64,000 nt of DNA from Harmothoe impar (lineage: Eukaryota > Annelida > Polychaeta > Phyllodocida > Polynoidae). Below are positions 11,611 to 24,200 of this stretch, in pieces. The DNA lies in NCBI GenBank assembly GCA_947462335.1, contig OX381720.1:43941152-44005151 (forward strand), written 5' to 3'. Position numbers and translations under genes: made by a program. Within the stretch, counting starts at the first letter, position 1. Every line of letters begins with the position of its first letter. A model generated the notes under the pieces. The model was not told the origin of the DNA and made no database searches. It saw only the letters and a program-made list of their open reading frames with translations.

Positions 11611-13285
11611 GCGTTGCACAAGAATCTGAATCTTCACGGTCTGTTTGCCACATAACATTGTTTTGTATTTTTTGCATCAATGAGCACCAAAGCTGGATTG
11701 TAGAGGGTGGCGAATGCGCACCCTCCTCTTGTTGAAAACCATTTATGATATTACGAAGCAGGGTGAATTTAGAGACAACTTTGCAGGCATCTATCTTAGT
11801 TTTGGAGACCAAGGCATCACCTGTGCAATATGCTAAACTGTGCAAATAATGATATTTAGAAGTTGTACCAATCATATATCCTACTTATTGAAACTACTGA
11901 AAAAGTGGTACCATGGTCAATGCGTTCTAATATGTTGGTCACAATTCGTTGACAATCACCTCATGTATTCAATTATCAAAATGGCAGCTTCTAAATCAGA
12001 AAAATATTCCAAATGGCATGGTCTTGTGGATATTTGTCTATTTGGTGCGATGTGCATCATCTGTAATTAATTATTTTCTGTTATTCCTAGTCGAACCAAT
12101 TCCTATGTTCAAGTGGTCCATATAAATTGTAGTTGTGCCATTGTTACGAGATTCTATATATAGCTTAAACCGGACCGCACTATAATGCAGCTAAAATCCT
12201 TTACCGCTTTTATTACGTATAAAATGTTACTTAGGCTACACATTATCACAAGGTGCCTGTTGTAGGTTTATTGTTCCACAAGGCACTTTAATAATTGCAA
12301 ATGCATTTACCTGTTACTGTCACTTTCAAAGAACGTTTTCTTTGCATATCGTAAGAATATTACTCTATTGGTTAACTGCGTATCAATTGACGTTTCCATG
12401 ATCACTGTTAGATATGTACGATAAGATTAATGAGCCACGTTGATATTAAAATGATGGTTGTAGGGAATACTTACCACCCGTTAGAAATCACCAAATCCTG
12501 GCAGATTACATGTACCAGAAATGTGGCACTGTTTTCAGTTATAGCCTTATTTGATGAAAAACCTTGTTTAATGTAAACCAGAGCTCTATCATTTACTATT
12601 TGTAATTTTAGAGGCAATTCGAATAGGACGTGCTTTAATAATTCGACTTGTTATGATGAGATGAACAATTTGCATGTTACAAGAAGTGAATATCATGTAT
12701 GTATCTGATTTCATGTTGAGTGTATGTAGCCTGCGTCTGATTGACATGTGTTGGCAACTAGCTGTTAGTTTTGTTTCGTCAAGTTGATGACAAAGTGGTG
12801 CTGTCTTTTTTTCAATTTCATGTTTTCTATATCACAAGACCACTAAAATGCACATAGATGTGTTGTGATGAAATGCAATGATCAAAGATCTGTAATTACG
12901 CAGCTAATTCCAATTGTAAATATGGCTTTGGTGGCAATTAACTAACTCAGCCCCAAATTGGTTAAGTAAGGGTAAGCAAACTCGGTCAATTTAAAAAAAA
13001 GTCAATATAATGGTACCATGAAGATGTCTTTTTCCTTTGTACTTCCGTTTGTTCTCTAAATGTGAAATAAGTGTCCTCCATTGTTAACGTTGGTACTGGG
13101 ACAAAGGATGCATGTATTTACTACATATACATATGATTGTTATGCACAAATATGGCAAGGCAAATGTATAACTTTTAAAGTATATTTGATGTGTGCCACG
13201 AGTATTGTATGGATACAGTTTGCAAGGCACTACCGAATCTACGTGTTTAAACTGAATAAAAGAGATTTCTTTAAAACTGGATTTT
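11611..13285 (+). other. 3'UTR of the zinc-finger gene
   Basis: AT-rich sequence without ORFs after the stop. The first strong poly(A) signal found is AATAAA at 13255-13260, giving a 3'UTR of about 1.7 kb. The exact cleavage site cannot be read from the sequence. Confidence 0.55.
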
Positions 13286-15209
13286 GCGTTTTTACACGGT
13301 TGCCTCTTATACACTGTAATTCGGAATCCAATTTAATGACATACCTTAGGTTCTTCCATAACTTTAATTGTGTAAATAACATAATTAAATGTCCCATATA
13401 GAAAACAAACTATATTATTTTTTGATACAAAATAAGTTTTATTTGGACAAGCAGTGCATTTCCCACTGTCACTCCCTCACAGCGATGAGTTGGAATGGTT
13501 CAATCGTGTATGTTACATGATTACAGTTGGTTCCATATCTAAGTGAACTTCAAGATTACTGAAACTTAACTAAAATACTAATTTGCACAAACTAATACGG
13601 CAGTTTGCACCCTCATCATCAATACTGCTGCGTGGTGTGATATATATGTACCGGGTATATATGCATTTTAACAGCGATCCTTATTGGGGACTCGCTGGTC
13701 ATACCAACTGTTATCATGCATATCAAACACGTTTCCAACTCACTCACTTAAAGGCATGAGAAACCTGGCAGTAACACAAAACATCCAACATCGGATTCGG
13801 TGCAATGACAATTACTCCGATAATTATCCGCTTACGGTGAATAACCGCTGCCAAAATTGAGAGCAATTTATATAATCTAAAACACTGCATACACAACGCT
13901 GTCCATTATCGGGATATAAATTGACGAGACTTCTCCGATTTTCCCTTGATCTATTTTTACCTATTAAAAATAGAAACATTATTTTCTAAAGATGTCCGCG
14001 AATATCATATGGGTTATTGGTGCCCTAGGCACAGAACTATCATCCACATGTGTATGCAACTTGTGTTTATTAATAGAATCCCTTTTTTCTCGAGGCTTAT
14101 TATTCACACCGATCTCCCATATACTAGTAACGTGTCAACTTTCTTCAACTTCAGAAAAGAGCCTCTATTTAGAAAAGAACTCGTCCTGCATTAGACATAA
14201 TTTGCACATATTTCATTAAGAGTTTAACACATTTAACCCCTATTTGTGTATTATTCCTAAGTTGTGTGCACATTGATACTTTCACAGGGTCTACAGACAA
14301 ACATTCAGTGATTTTAAATATCTCCTTAGACCCCCCCCCCCCCCTTTCCCCGAAAAAAAAAGAAAAGAGGAAAAAAAAAAAAAACTCGTGAAAAAAGCAC
14401 AAGTTCATCTACTAGGCTGATGGTACATGCATTTCGAAAAATGTCACTGGCCAGGTTCGGTTGACAACGCTTGGCCATTAAAATGTTTGCATTTACACGG
14501 ACTGGTAACTAATATGACTCACCGTATATCACTTACAGAAGTGACACAGCACAATCAACCTGCTGTATAAACCAGTCTACGACTTCATTCCGTGCCAGAT
14601 ACTGTCTTAATATGCACTTAAAATCCTCTAAGCTATGCATTTCATTACTCGGGTGACCTAATATGAACTACATAGGTAGGCTGGTCGCAACTGGGCTTAG
14701 GAATTCTGCACATACAATTTAATTAATTGAGTTTACCTCCTACTTGTACCAATGTTGAAAACGGAAACCTCTATGAATGTGGCAGAACCATGTCAGTATT
14801 TACGCAAGATGTTCTTTGCTTAAAAATCGGCCGCACCCATTTTCAATATTCACAATGGCTGACTGGAGGTTTGGTCTTTTTACAGCTACCCTATGTTTCG
14901 GGATGACTAAAGTGAACATATCATGTTCTGAATACAACGTTAGCGGATAGTGCAACATGATAAACTGTTTGCCTTGTATTTAACACAGTATATAGGTAGT
15001 GGGTAGTACACATAAATGGGAGTATATGTCTTTCCTTTATAAACCACTGTTACAACTGTGTACATATATCAAGTAAAGAGGATCTACAACAATATATTTA
15101 ACCATCCAAAAAACATTCAACAAACTGTCATTAGTCATGAGTTTGTAGTAGTAAGGACAAGTAAATATACGCGTTAAGCCTCTCTGTATGGATCGCACAA
15201 ATTGGAAAT
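13286..15209. other. convergent intergenic region with the PRPF19 3'UTR
   Basis: Lies between two converging genes. On the minus strand AATAAA occurs near 14075 and at 13438-13443, either of which could end PRPF19 transcripts. A C run followed by A-rich tracts lies at 14330-14385. No other gene was seen. Confidence 0.45.
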
Positions 15210-18200
15210 TTAGGCATGGTAGAATTTGAGCGAACGATCCATGGATGATGAGGCGAGGAAGGTGGCGTTTTGCCCGAAGGCGACTCCGGTAGCCATGGCG
15301 GTGTGGTCGTCAAACACCTTGAGCTCCTGCCACTGTTTACACAGGTAGAGGCGCACGTCGGTACCAGCGATAGCCAGGTAGGTACCCGAGTGGTCGAAGC
15401 ATAGCGACTTCACCTGTAAGGGGGCCAAGGGGAACATGTCTTTACCACGGCAACTGGAGATATGTTTGAGAAGAACTAGAGATATGTTTGGATAGAATTA
15501 GAAATGCCATGTCATTATCTATCAAACGCAAAGTAATTAATCCTTTAAGGGAAGCATGGTGATGTATTGTTTTATGAACTATGTCCTGTTGTGAAAATAC
15601 AGAGAAAATAGCAATATCTGGGTTATATACAGAATTTATTCAACGTACCTCATATCTGTCATCAAGAGAGATGGTCTTGAAGTTCTTCAGTTTTCTCAAA
15701 TCCCAAAGTTTAACAACCGAATCATCTGCCGCCGTCGCCAAGTAGTAACCTGCAAGAGGAAGCACAATATGTAACAGTTGAAAATAAATTTGTTTGAATT
15801 AAAATATCTCTTTGTTTTGCAAAAGGAATTACATTTTTCAGCGTTCTTTGCGAGCAGAGAATCGATTTTAATCTACATTTTACTATTTTTAATCTATTAC
15901 TGCACAGAACTCCAAAGTTTACGAGAAATTGAGAATCATTATTAAGACTGAAATGTGCTTACCGTTTTCTGAGAAGGAAATGCAATTGATGGGTCCGGAG
16001 TGTCCAGGGAAGTTAGCGACATTTGTTCGTTCCTTCAGATCCCAAATCTTAATCATCGAGTCCTCCGTACCAGTACCGAAGATAAGACCGTCAGGGTGGA
16101 ACTGCGCGCAAGTCAATGCTGCAGGCATAAAATACAACGTCAGGGGTTTGTTATGTGTAACCATAGCAGCATAATACTACCGTATTGCCACTATTGGACG
16201 ATAAACGCCCTGGGCGCTTTTTATCTTATAAAGTTATTTTTATGGCATTTTGGTACTTTAAATGAGTTTTAGTTGTCTCCAAATTCATGAAAAGAAAGGC
16301 TTCCCTTTAATCTTAGAAATGTCCCAAAAATGAGGGGGGAGGGACTTATTAGGAGCACAGCGCTTAGTACGTCGAATGCCATTATACAGTATGTATATTT
16401 CGGTCATATCTAATAAAAAGTTGATACAGGGAAGACCATTGAGTCTATCACGACTGGGGTTTTGCAGTTACGCCTTTTTAACACTAAACACATAGTTACT
16501 TCAAAACGTTTAAACGGATCCCCACCCTTCATATTGGCATATACAAATTGGCTTCCCTTTCTTTTTAAGGACAAAAAGTTTGTGCCATTTAAGCTACCCG
16601 TAGGGCTCATACCTGTCTGTGAAGCCGAGTCGGCCGCCTTAGTGAGAACACGTCCAGTGCGCAGGTCCGAGAAAGCCCAGTTCTACACAATCAAACACAA
16701 ACATCACATTGGGAAAAATCAACGCCATTATTACTATACTTTGCTGGTTGTTGACACTGTTATATATTTAGTGACAGCATCAATTTACGTGACTGAGGGC
16801 CGTCCGTCCACCATGAAGCTGCTTTGACCGAGTGAATCTTTATCTAATCACATGACTTAATATCTAACAATCAATATCACCCATGACAACGGTAATTAAT
16901 ACAAAATTTGTTTTCAGAGGGTTGTTTCTTTTTTGAGTAACATTTTCTAAATCGTGTTTGGGTAGATATCACACACTGATCACATTAACAAACGATAAAG
17001 CAGTAACAGTACACGTATGTACTTACACCATCGGTTGAGGCGCTGAGAAGATAGTCGCCTGTGGCGTGCAGTGAGAGTCCTGTGACAGCGCCGTCGTGAG
17101 GACGGATTACCTGTGCACATCCCTTAGGCTGCACTCCCCAAACACGAATAGTCTGATCAGGAGATGCACTGAACACAAGGTCCTGAAAATACATGGATAA
17201 TTCATTTATGAGACAAAGTTTGACATGAACTACTTTTATACAAAATCATTTCTTAATCCACAAACAAGTGCTACACATTTTTTAAATGTTAAAAGTTACA
17301 AATTTAATTTTCTTTCTTTAAGACAATCTCATCTGATATAGTTATGATAGATCACCGACGCCGGTAGAATTATTTTGTTACAAATCTTTCTTGCTTTTCA
17401 TGTACAGATTATTTTCTACTATTCTAGATCATGCAATGACCCTACCTCCTCTGGGTGATACAGGACAGTGGTGACTTTCTTGGTGTGACCCTCCAGGATG
17501 GCCACTACCTGACCAGTGTCCTTGTTGAACACGGTCACGTTCTTGTCGTTACCACCGGTCACGATCTTGGACGTGTCCGACAGACAAACGTCCAGCGACA
17601 GAATACCAGGAACACTGGCACTGTGCAGCCCTGTGTGAGAGGCCTGTTGGCGGTAGGCGCGGATGTCCTCTGTGGTGACCAGACCCTCGGGGATCGTCTT
17701 GCCTCTCTTTTTACGCTCGGCGGTAAGCAGGGTAGCCCTGTCCTGTAGTTTCTGTAGGACGTCGTCCGTCATGCCCGCAGCCTCCATTGGCTGTTCAGCA
17801 CGCTCAGCCTGACCTGCATCTGCCGCGTATGCCTGTGGATCACATTGGTGCCATTATTATAACGGTTTTAACAATGGCATGGTATTGTGACATTGCTAAC
17901 ATGCATCAAGGTACAATTTACATAATATCTAAAATGTGGCATCTATGCAGGCAGTCCCTTTTCTGGACCATGTCTCAATTTTTCGTCTGTTCATGTACAA
18001 AACTCTTGAGAATGTTAACAGCTACCGGAATATTGCAGCAAAACATTCAACTATTCAACCATACTCTCGCCTACCATGCATTGCCGACCACTTCTTTTTT
18101 GTTTAAAAAAAAAAAATTAACACTAAAATGAATCAAATTATTTCTGGGATGCGATATATAATGAATCTTCTGACTAGATTATGGTCAGTTTGAGACGAGA

Positions 18201-21200
18201 CGTATAGACTGACTTACCGGTTGGACAGCTGGAGGCATACCAGCGCCTCCTGCTGTGATACCCGCCTGGGGTTTGAGGGTAGCCAAAGCTGGAGTAAAAC
18301 AAAGGACATATATATCATATTGCAAAGATCTTCCCAAGGAACAATGCCTAAATCACAATGAATACTGAATTGTCAGCAACAGAATAGTAGTAAAACGTTT
18401 TCTAATTGTAGTAGTGCATATTATTGCATTCATAGTTTTTGTATTCTTATATAAGCCTTTCACTATCCATATCATTACAATGTAAACAATGTTTTGACGT
18501 AGTTTTCAAATAGTCACTACAGAGCTTGATGAGGACAAAGCGTGCCTTACCTTCACGAGCAGCTGTTACCTCCTTGGTGAGACGAGCAATGACACGACAC
18601 GCAGCGTCGTGCTGGTAGAGGGCGTGAGACAGCTCTGAAAACAGGAAACAATTGAATTGTGGCCGTTATCGCAAGTTCCTCCTACTTACTTTAATTGAGT
18701 CGTTGTAAAAAAAACTTTTAATTCAACAGCAATCCAATACTGCATACAATAAAGCATCTCAATTAACGATTTTTACTCTGCTTATTATGTTGCATAGCAT
18801 AGATCATACCACTCCAAATTATATGCATCATACTCAATGCTGAAAGACTTTTTGTATTACTATTACAGTTAGTTCTCCCTGAAGGTATAAAGACGCTTAC
18901 CTTGACGCGCAGTCTGTAGCTGCTGCCGCAGTGTGAAGCTGTGCAACATGACCGCGTCCTGCCAAACAAAAGTACAGAGGGATTTAGCCCTAACATTTGA
19001 ATTGTTAACAAAGCTAGTTTTTTGTCTCTACTCTGTAACTTCCTGTAAAAATCCCCTTGGTTTATAAACCATTCCTCTTAAATACCCAGTTTCTCATTTC
19101 TTTAACAGTGTTGGTGAGGGCCTAATACTTGATTTTATTATTAAATTCATATCATCTCACAGTAAGGTCTACTCTAGCTGGTGACTGATAACTTACCCAT
19201 TCATCCTGTAGCGTTTTGAGGATTGCTGGGATACTGGTGGCTGAGGGAGGTCTGGGTTTCACAAGCTGTGATGCTGTAAAGAAAGCACATTTTAGTTCAA
19301 ACGTCTTAATCTCAACAGAAATATATGATTACACCAACAACTTACTTGTTGTGCAGGGGAATCGTTGTTCCAACGAGGCAGGCACTGTATTAGTGCCCTG
19401 GGGGACATGGGAGAAGACACAACCGGAAGTGGTCAGTTGAATGTAGCAAGGCACGAAGGCTATAACCTGTAATAAATCTAACTATTTTTAAAAAACAATT
19501 TACTCAATTTTTCTAAAAATCTTGTCATAAAGGGAGGCGGGTGGGCCCATGTCCCCCAGGGCACTAATACAGTGCCTGCCTCGTTGGAACAACGATTCCC
19601 CTGCACAACAAGTAAGTTGTTGGTGTAATCATATATTCCAACTCACCGGCACTGCATTTAGTGCCGGGGAACCTGGGAGAACTTTAAAGCTTTACAGGTA
19701 TAGCCATAAAAAGACATGATTGAAAACAAAGTAACCTTGTAACAGAAACTTTATTTCAATTAAATAATTAGCAAAAAGCTTATCACATTCTTATCACTTT
19801 CAGTGACCGAAATCGTCACAATTTACCTTACATCATTAAGTATGGCTTGAGCCACTGATGAACCTGAGATCTTTGTCTCAACCTTCTTGTTATAATGTCT
19901 TGCCATGGTCTTTTCACAGCGCCATGAGCCATATTTTAGGAGTTCATTAACACCAACTCCCAACGTTGAAGCCTTGGATGTTCCCGCACCTCTTGTAGAA
20001 TGCGCTCGGAACCTCTTGTCTATCTTTGCCTTCTTTAGAATCCAAAGTACCCACCTAGATACAGAATTCCTACCAATCGGCTTGTTTGGTGATTTGAACG
20101 ACAACATGAGCTTGTCATACTTGACAATCTTACCTTCTATTTCCTTAACTCTAAGACCCTTTGAAGCTTTAACATAAGCCTTCAAGGTCTTGACAACACA
20201 AATCAATTCCTGTTTTGGATAAGGTTCCAATACCACCACCTGTAACGGTTGACCTAGCTTAGCCGTCTTCATCAATGTTTTCAATTGAAATCTTGCACAC
20301 CCTGTGTCTGTCCAAGTGAGTTCACTCAGCAACAATGCTGGAATCAATTGTCCTCTTTGCCCTGTGATCAGAAGAATGAGGATCACCAATTTCTTTGCCA
20401 AATGTTCAAACGACAAGAATTCATTCTTTCCCCATTTTATCAACATGTTGAAAACAATAGAAACGTCCCAAAATGTAGGATATTTAGGAACTGGGGGCCT
20501 TTTCCTATACACAGCTTTTACTGCTTGACAAACCCAGTAATGCTTTCCAATAGTATTACCATTCTCTAAAGTGGGCAAAAGAACCGATAATGCACATCTA
20601 GCGGCATTCACCGCTCCGAATGACAGTTTTTTCTCATCTAGAGATCTGATAAACTTGCATACCTGAAAAACAGTAGGTCTCCACATGTTCACCCTATTGA
20701 TAATACAGAACGTGTTCCATTTATGCAAATAGGTATTGTATACCTTTTGTGTACCATCTACCCAACTTGTCATCAAGAAATCAGCAGTTTTCTTATCACA
20801 ACCTTGTTCATGAACCAGGTTATCTCTTATAACAGCGAAATAGTCAACCCTACTCTTCCTATGAATTGAACCGACTGTTCGTCTACCTGTTCCCCTGCTG
20901 GTAACAGATTGTTTCTTTTTGGAGATATTGTTAGCTGACGCTTTGCTAAACTCTTGAGTCTTGTGAACCAGGGTCTTGTTTTCCAGTTTGGAGTTACCAA
21001 GACGAGACTGTGTGGCTTGTCTTGAACTGCTTTGTTGATTACACGCATCACCAAGCTGAAAGGTGGAAAAGCATAGGCTTGTAAACCTCCCCAATTAAGA
21101 GAGAAGGCATCTAGATACGTAGCATCTGGATCTTGTTTCCAAGAACAGTAGATTGGACACTTCTTGTTCACTCTTGAAGCAAACAAATCAATGTTTGGAG

Positions 21201-24200
21201 TACCAAACAACTTACAAATTCTCCTGAAAATTCTATCATGTAATTTCCACTCCAGATTGTCTTTAAAGACCCTGGACGCTTTATCTGCTCGTACATTCAG
21301 TTTTCCTTGAATGTACGACACAGTGATCCAATTGCTACGTAACTCAGCCCAGTGCCAGATCTTCCTGGCTACAATATCACACTGAATTGACCTTAGACCT
21401 CCCATTTTCTTTACATAATTTAGAGCTGTAGTATTATCAGTTCTAATATGTATGTGGGTATTTCTGATGCCTCTTAAACATTTAAGAGCAAACAGAATAG
21501 CCATGAGTTCCATCACATTGATATGCTTTACCTCTTTCTTCCTCCATCTTCCTCCTGAAGTTTTAGAACCAAAACAAGCACCCCAACCTTTCAGACTAGC
21601 ATCAGTTGAAATATACAATTCAGGTGAGTCAGGTCTAATTTTCTTGACTGATCCATTGATATTTTCTAACCACCAGAATATATCCTCTCTAGCCTTGTTT
21701 GACACCCACATAGTAGAGTCATACCTATATCCCCTTGACGCCAAGGCAATATTCTTTTCTCTTTCTAAAGCCTTGACATGAGCAAAACCATAGTCCACAC
21801 CAGGAGTACATGACACCATAAGTCCTACTACACCAGCAACTTGCCTAATAGTAGGTGAATCTGCGTCCAGAAGCTTCAAACACTCTGTCTGTAATTTTTC
21901 AATTTTTGGATCCGACACAGAAACTTCCATTTTTGTTGAATCAAGCCAGAACCCCAAAAACTTCAATTTTTGAGTAGGTTTCAGAACTGATTTATCAGGA
22001 TGTACTACCAACCCAAGACTGTCTAACAGAGCAGTTAACCTCTTCACTGTATTATAACATTCCAACTCAGTTGGTGCCATAATAAACGAGTCATCAATAT
22101 AATAGAAAGCCTCACCACCAGCTTCGCGTATTTTAGAGAATACCGGCGCCAATAACTTAGTGAACACCCTTGGCGCACAAGACAACCCATTTGGTAACAC
22201 TGTATACTGGTAAAATCTATGATTCCAATAGAATTTCAAGTACTTTCTATCACAGACCCGAATTTTGAACGAATAATAAGCATCTTTTAGGTCAACTGAT
22301 GCCATGAACGCATCCTCCACTAATAACTCCTTTGCTGTATTTAAAGAGTCCATCTTAAAATGCTGGTATTCAACCAACTTATTAAGTTGAGTGAGATCTA
22401 GTATAATACGCCCTGCACCATCTGGTTTTGGTACCACAAAGATGTTAGAAATCCATTCACCCGGCTCTGAGACCGCTTCTTCTATTACACCTTTCAACAA
22501 CATAGACTCAATTTCTGCATTCACAGTCAACTTCTCAGCTTTAGACAAACGATAAGGAAAAGGTACTGATAACTGAATAGGTTCCTCAGTAAACGGAATA
22601 ATGATACCCTGAACATTATTGATAATCCATTGATCAGAAGTCAACGACTGCCACTGTTCAACATAATCAGCTGTTTGTCCAGCTATAAAGTTAGATGGTG
22701 TATGCACAAATTGTAAGTCCTGTGCCAAAGTGACACTTACATTGTCTAGGACTTCTTTCCTCCGCGGTATCCTCCTCGGTTCTGGTTCTGGTAGTTCTGG
22801 TTCTGGTAGTTCTGGTTCTGGTAGTTGCTCTGGTTCTGATTCTTCTTCTGGTAACTCTTGTATGGGTCGTAAGACTCGTATGGAACTCTTGTGCCTGGAG
22901 GAAAAGGTTGGTTTCTGTGAAACACCCCTCTGTGAGTAGTGCCGCGACTCCTGTTGGCACCACCTCTGTAACTACTAGCCTGAGGCTTCTTCTGAGACTT
23001 TGGATCATTCTTGTCAGGCCCCATTACTTCCTGGACAAATCTTCTTTCTTGTTTTTTCTCAACAAAGTTATCCTTGGACTTAGCACCAAATAGAAACTTG
23101 CCTCCTAAAGGAGCAGTGACTACTGAATCAGCAACCTCCTTCAGAAGTTTATGTCGTAGAGCTTCCCGACGTCTCCTCACTAAATTGTTGTTCGCATAAG
23201 CCAACAACCTGCAACTATCAAAGAGCTCAGTTCCTGCCGTGTTGAGTTCATCATCACCTTCTGCACCCCTATTGATAATCAATTCACAGACAGGCATCAT
23301 AGCTGTCAGCGCTGATAGAAGAATATCCTGAGTGATGTGTACATGGATATCCCCTGTTTTAAGGTGCTGTTCAATATCCTTCCTCTGTTTCATACTCAAC
23401 TCTAAATCAGGAACCAACATATTCTTAATATTCTCAGGTGCTGGATACTTTGTGGCAAGTTCAACAGCCTCCTTTTCATCCACATTCTTCACAATCATAC
23501 TGTCAATCAAAGCCGCTAAACACTTGGTAACAGCTGGTGACCTTGGAGCTTCATTGGTCTTAGCGATGAACTCCTTTGCCTTCCCCGAGAATGCACCCTC
23601 TTTGACTCCTTCAAATACGTCCTCCTTCTCCTTCTTCTTTTCCTTTGATTTTCGAGAACTGGTGGATTTTCGAGAACTGGTGGATTTTCGAGAACTAGTG
23701 GATTTTTTAGAACCAGTAGAAACATCAGAATCATCATCATGGTGATGATCATCACCACTAAAGCGACTCTTCTTCTTAAGACGTTGAAAACGTTTGAAGC
23801 GAGCATAATCTTCTACGTCAGAGTCATTGGAGTGTGACCTTGACCGACGTCTCTTCCGATTAATATCATCTCGAGATACATGAGAACCTTCAGAAGACAT
23901 AGAATGAGAACGCCTGTCTCTTGAACTACATCTAACATCCTTCTCCTTAGAAGTATGTCTATCTTGGTCCTTATAACGAGTGACAGACCCATCTCTTGAC
24001 TGAGACCTGGCTGGAGACCGAGACCGTCTCCTGCCCCTCCGGCCTTGCGGGCCTTCCTGCTTCTTATAGCCGGCAACATCCTTACTCGAGCCGGTGTCAC
24101 CGGCCCCGGACCCGCCGCCATCTTGGTCAGCCAGGTTGAAGCTATGTCGGCCCGTTCCTTCAGGCGACAAATGTGGCATTTCCTGACTGTCATTTGCTTG

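Noticed and set aside
13946..14408. Short ORFs between the two convergent genes
   Set aside because: No start context, domains or codon bias; they overlap low-complexity sequence and the presumed PRPF19 3'UTR.
19321..19681. A second, small DIRS-derived element next to the large one
   Set aside because: The abutting complements of both ends make the region the internal complementary region and right terminus of the same element.
19823..22728. DNA methyltransferase domain of DIRS-1-like elements
   Set aside because: No catalytic motif was found after RNase H; the frame ends there.
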